Positions 21,886-22,617 of a DNA stretch of 22,617 bases are shown here, piece after piece; within the stretch, counting starts at the first letter, position 1; every line of letters starts with the position of its first letter. The notes beneath the pieces are model-generated. The model had not been told where the DNA came from. It ran no database searches and was given only the letters and a program-made list of their open reading frames with translations. The position numbers and the translations under genes are program-made. The stretch covers positions 1-22,617 of the IMG/VR virus record IMGVR_UViG_3300034418_000930. One strand, given 5' to 3'. Origin of the DNA: a virus.

Positions 21886-22617
21886 CAGTAATCTCCGTAA
21901 CTCTTGGGAGAGATTTAACTTCTGTCATGTACACAGGCCCCTTGGCATAACTAAATACCCGTAAGCCTTTTCCATTATTAGCATCAGCGTAGCAATCGAA
22001 CTTGTAAGAGCAGTAATTACAGCCCTTATTAAGCTTCATATTGCCTGATTTACCATCAGGGGTGGGACTATAACATCTCTCTGGCGGGGTGTCAATTGAC
22101 AAAGTTGAAAGTAGTCTATCTATTGTAGAGCTTATATTGATTTTGTCAAGCTCTTCAGGTTGGAAAAAAGCTAACTCTCCTGTCTCTTTGTTTATAACAA
22201 GAAAACCTCCGTTGTCTGTACCTTCAGCTTCTTCATAACCAGATAGCTGGGCTATGTAACCAAAGGGATCGTCCTCTGGTAGGGTACCATTAGAGAATTT
22301 CTGAAAGGCCCTGCCAGAAGCCGTCTTTATATCCACTACCTCACCATCTATCTTACAGTCCATATGACCAGATATGCCCTTAACCTTTACTTCTTTTTGA
22401 CAGTCGCTGACCTCGTGGCCTGCGATCTTAACCAAGAAAAGTAGCACCTCTTCTAGTATATGACCATACATAAACTTGATGAAGGTGGATGGTTCTATAC
22501 TTCCTCTTCCACTAGCGCCAGCTTTGTTCTCATACCATAGTTGTCTAGCAGGACGGCCCACGTTAGACATTCTAAGTGTAAACTTTTTGTTCCTTTCAGG
22601 CACATTCTGCCACTGCT
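21875..22617 (-). CDS. Cas4/RecB-like PD-(D/E)XK exonuclease, 5' end outside window
   Basis: The frame is open to the window edge; the GTG at 22603 is more likely an internal Val, since QWQN precedes it in frame. Counting from that GTG, motifs of the RecB/Cas4 nuclease fold are: YGHILEE (E51/E52), GHMDCKIDGEVVDIKTAS (D82, D91, K93) and YIAQLSGY (Q119, Y123). A cysteine group follows: C177, C195, C198 and C204 (GCNYCSYKFDC). It should degrade or trim DNA ends in phage replication, recombination or host DNA breakdown. The four Cys may bind an iron-sulphur cluster or zinc. No cas1 or repeat array is present, so this is a phage replication nuclease rather than part of CRISPR. Confidence 0.83.
   Translation of the reverse strand, partial: QWQNVPERNKKFTLRMSNVGRPARQLWYENKAGASGRGSIEPSTFIKFMYGHILEEVLLFLVKIAGHEVSDCQKEVKVKGISGHMDCKIDGEVVDIKTASGRAFQKFSNGTLPEDDPFGYIAQLSGYEEAEGTDNGGFLVINKETGELAFFQPEELDKINISSTIDRLLSTLSIDTPPERCYSPTPDGKSGNMKLNKGCNYCSYKFDCYADANNGKGLRVFSYAKGPVYMTEVKSLPRVTEITDEL

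Noticed and set aside
21875-22617. cas4 as part of a CRISPR-Cas system
   Set aside because: No cas1, cas2 or array is present; the neighbours are phage replication and nucleotide genes.
1-22617. tRNA genes, integrase or attachment sites
   Set aside because: No cloverleaf-like sequence, recombinase motif or flanking direct repeat was recognised by eye; a tRNAscan run would be needed to exclude tRNAs fully.

Overview
The window reads as part of the genome of a tailed phage with a short-tailed (podovirus) style of virion, most likely a marine one. Evidence for a phage: a tail-fibre C-terminus, a run of very large proteins that look like internal virion or ejection proteins, a holin and M15 endopeptidase lysis pair, a phage class I ribonucleotide reductase, a T7 endonuclease I-like nuclease and a Cas4/RecB-like nuclease. 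Evidence for a marine origin is weaker and comes from recalled families: RMRIDSSG tail-fibre repeats, the PIPGQSLT protein and Lys-rich DUF5872/DUF6321-type proteins are common in marine phage genomes. DNA is AT-rich and gene packing is very tight, mostly with 1-11 nt overlaps. No integrase, tRNA, CRISPR array or insertion sequence was seen. Gene content resembles HMO-2011-type podoviruses, but portal, capsid and polymerase genes lie outside the window, so that placement is inference.

Layout. Bases 1-16061 are transcribed rightward (late genes). First come the 3' part of a tail fibre and two small tail-fibre-linked proteins. A consensus sigma70 promoter (1922-1950) follows, ahead of two short membrane proteins (52 and 73 aa). 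Then comes a block of virion proteins of 1017, 402, 176, 622 and 1607 aa. The 1017-aa protein has a strict 11-residue repeat. The 402-aa protein begins with a cationic amphipathic, membrane-active-looking segment. The 1607-aa protein carries a probable ADP-ribosyltransferase domain near its C-terminus. Next are the lysis genes (M15 peptidase, GTA-type 3TM holin, a tail-anchored coiled-coil protein), three small Lys-rich proteins and a doubtful last ORF.

Bases 16053-22617 are transcribed leftward (nucleotide and DNA metabolism). In transcription order: a Cas4/RecB-like nuclease (5' end outside the window), a 96-aa unknown, the T7 endonuclease I-like nuclease (apparently starting at ATT), a DUF3310 protein, a small basic ORF not annotated by length-limited callers, NrdA, three small unknowns, another small hidden ORF, a MazG-like pyrophosphohydrolase, a conserved 125-aa unknown, NrdB and a small unknown. 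Together these would break down host DNA, reduce ribonucleotides to dNTPs, clean the nucleotide pool and resolve branched replication intermediates. The two operons meet tail to tail at 16053-16061 with no recognisable intrinsic terminator. No gene-free stretch exceeds 300 bases.
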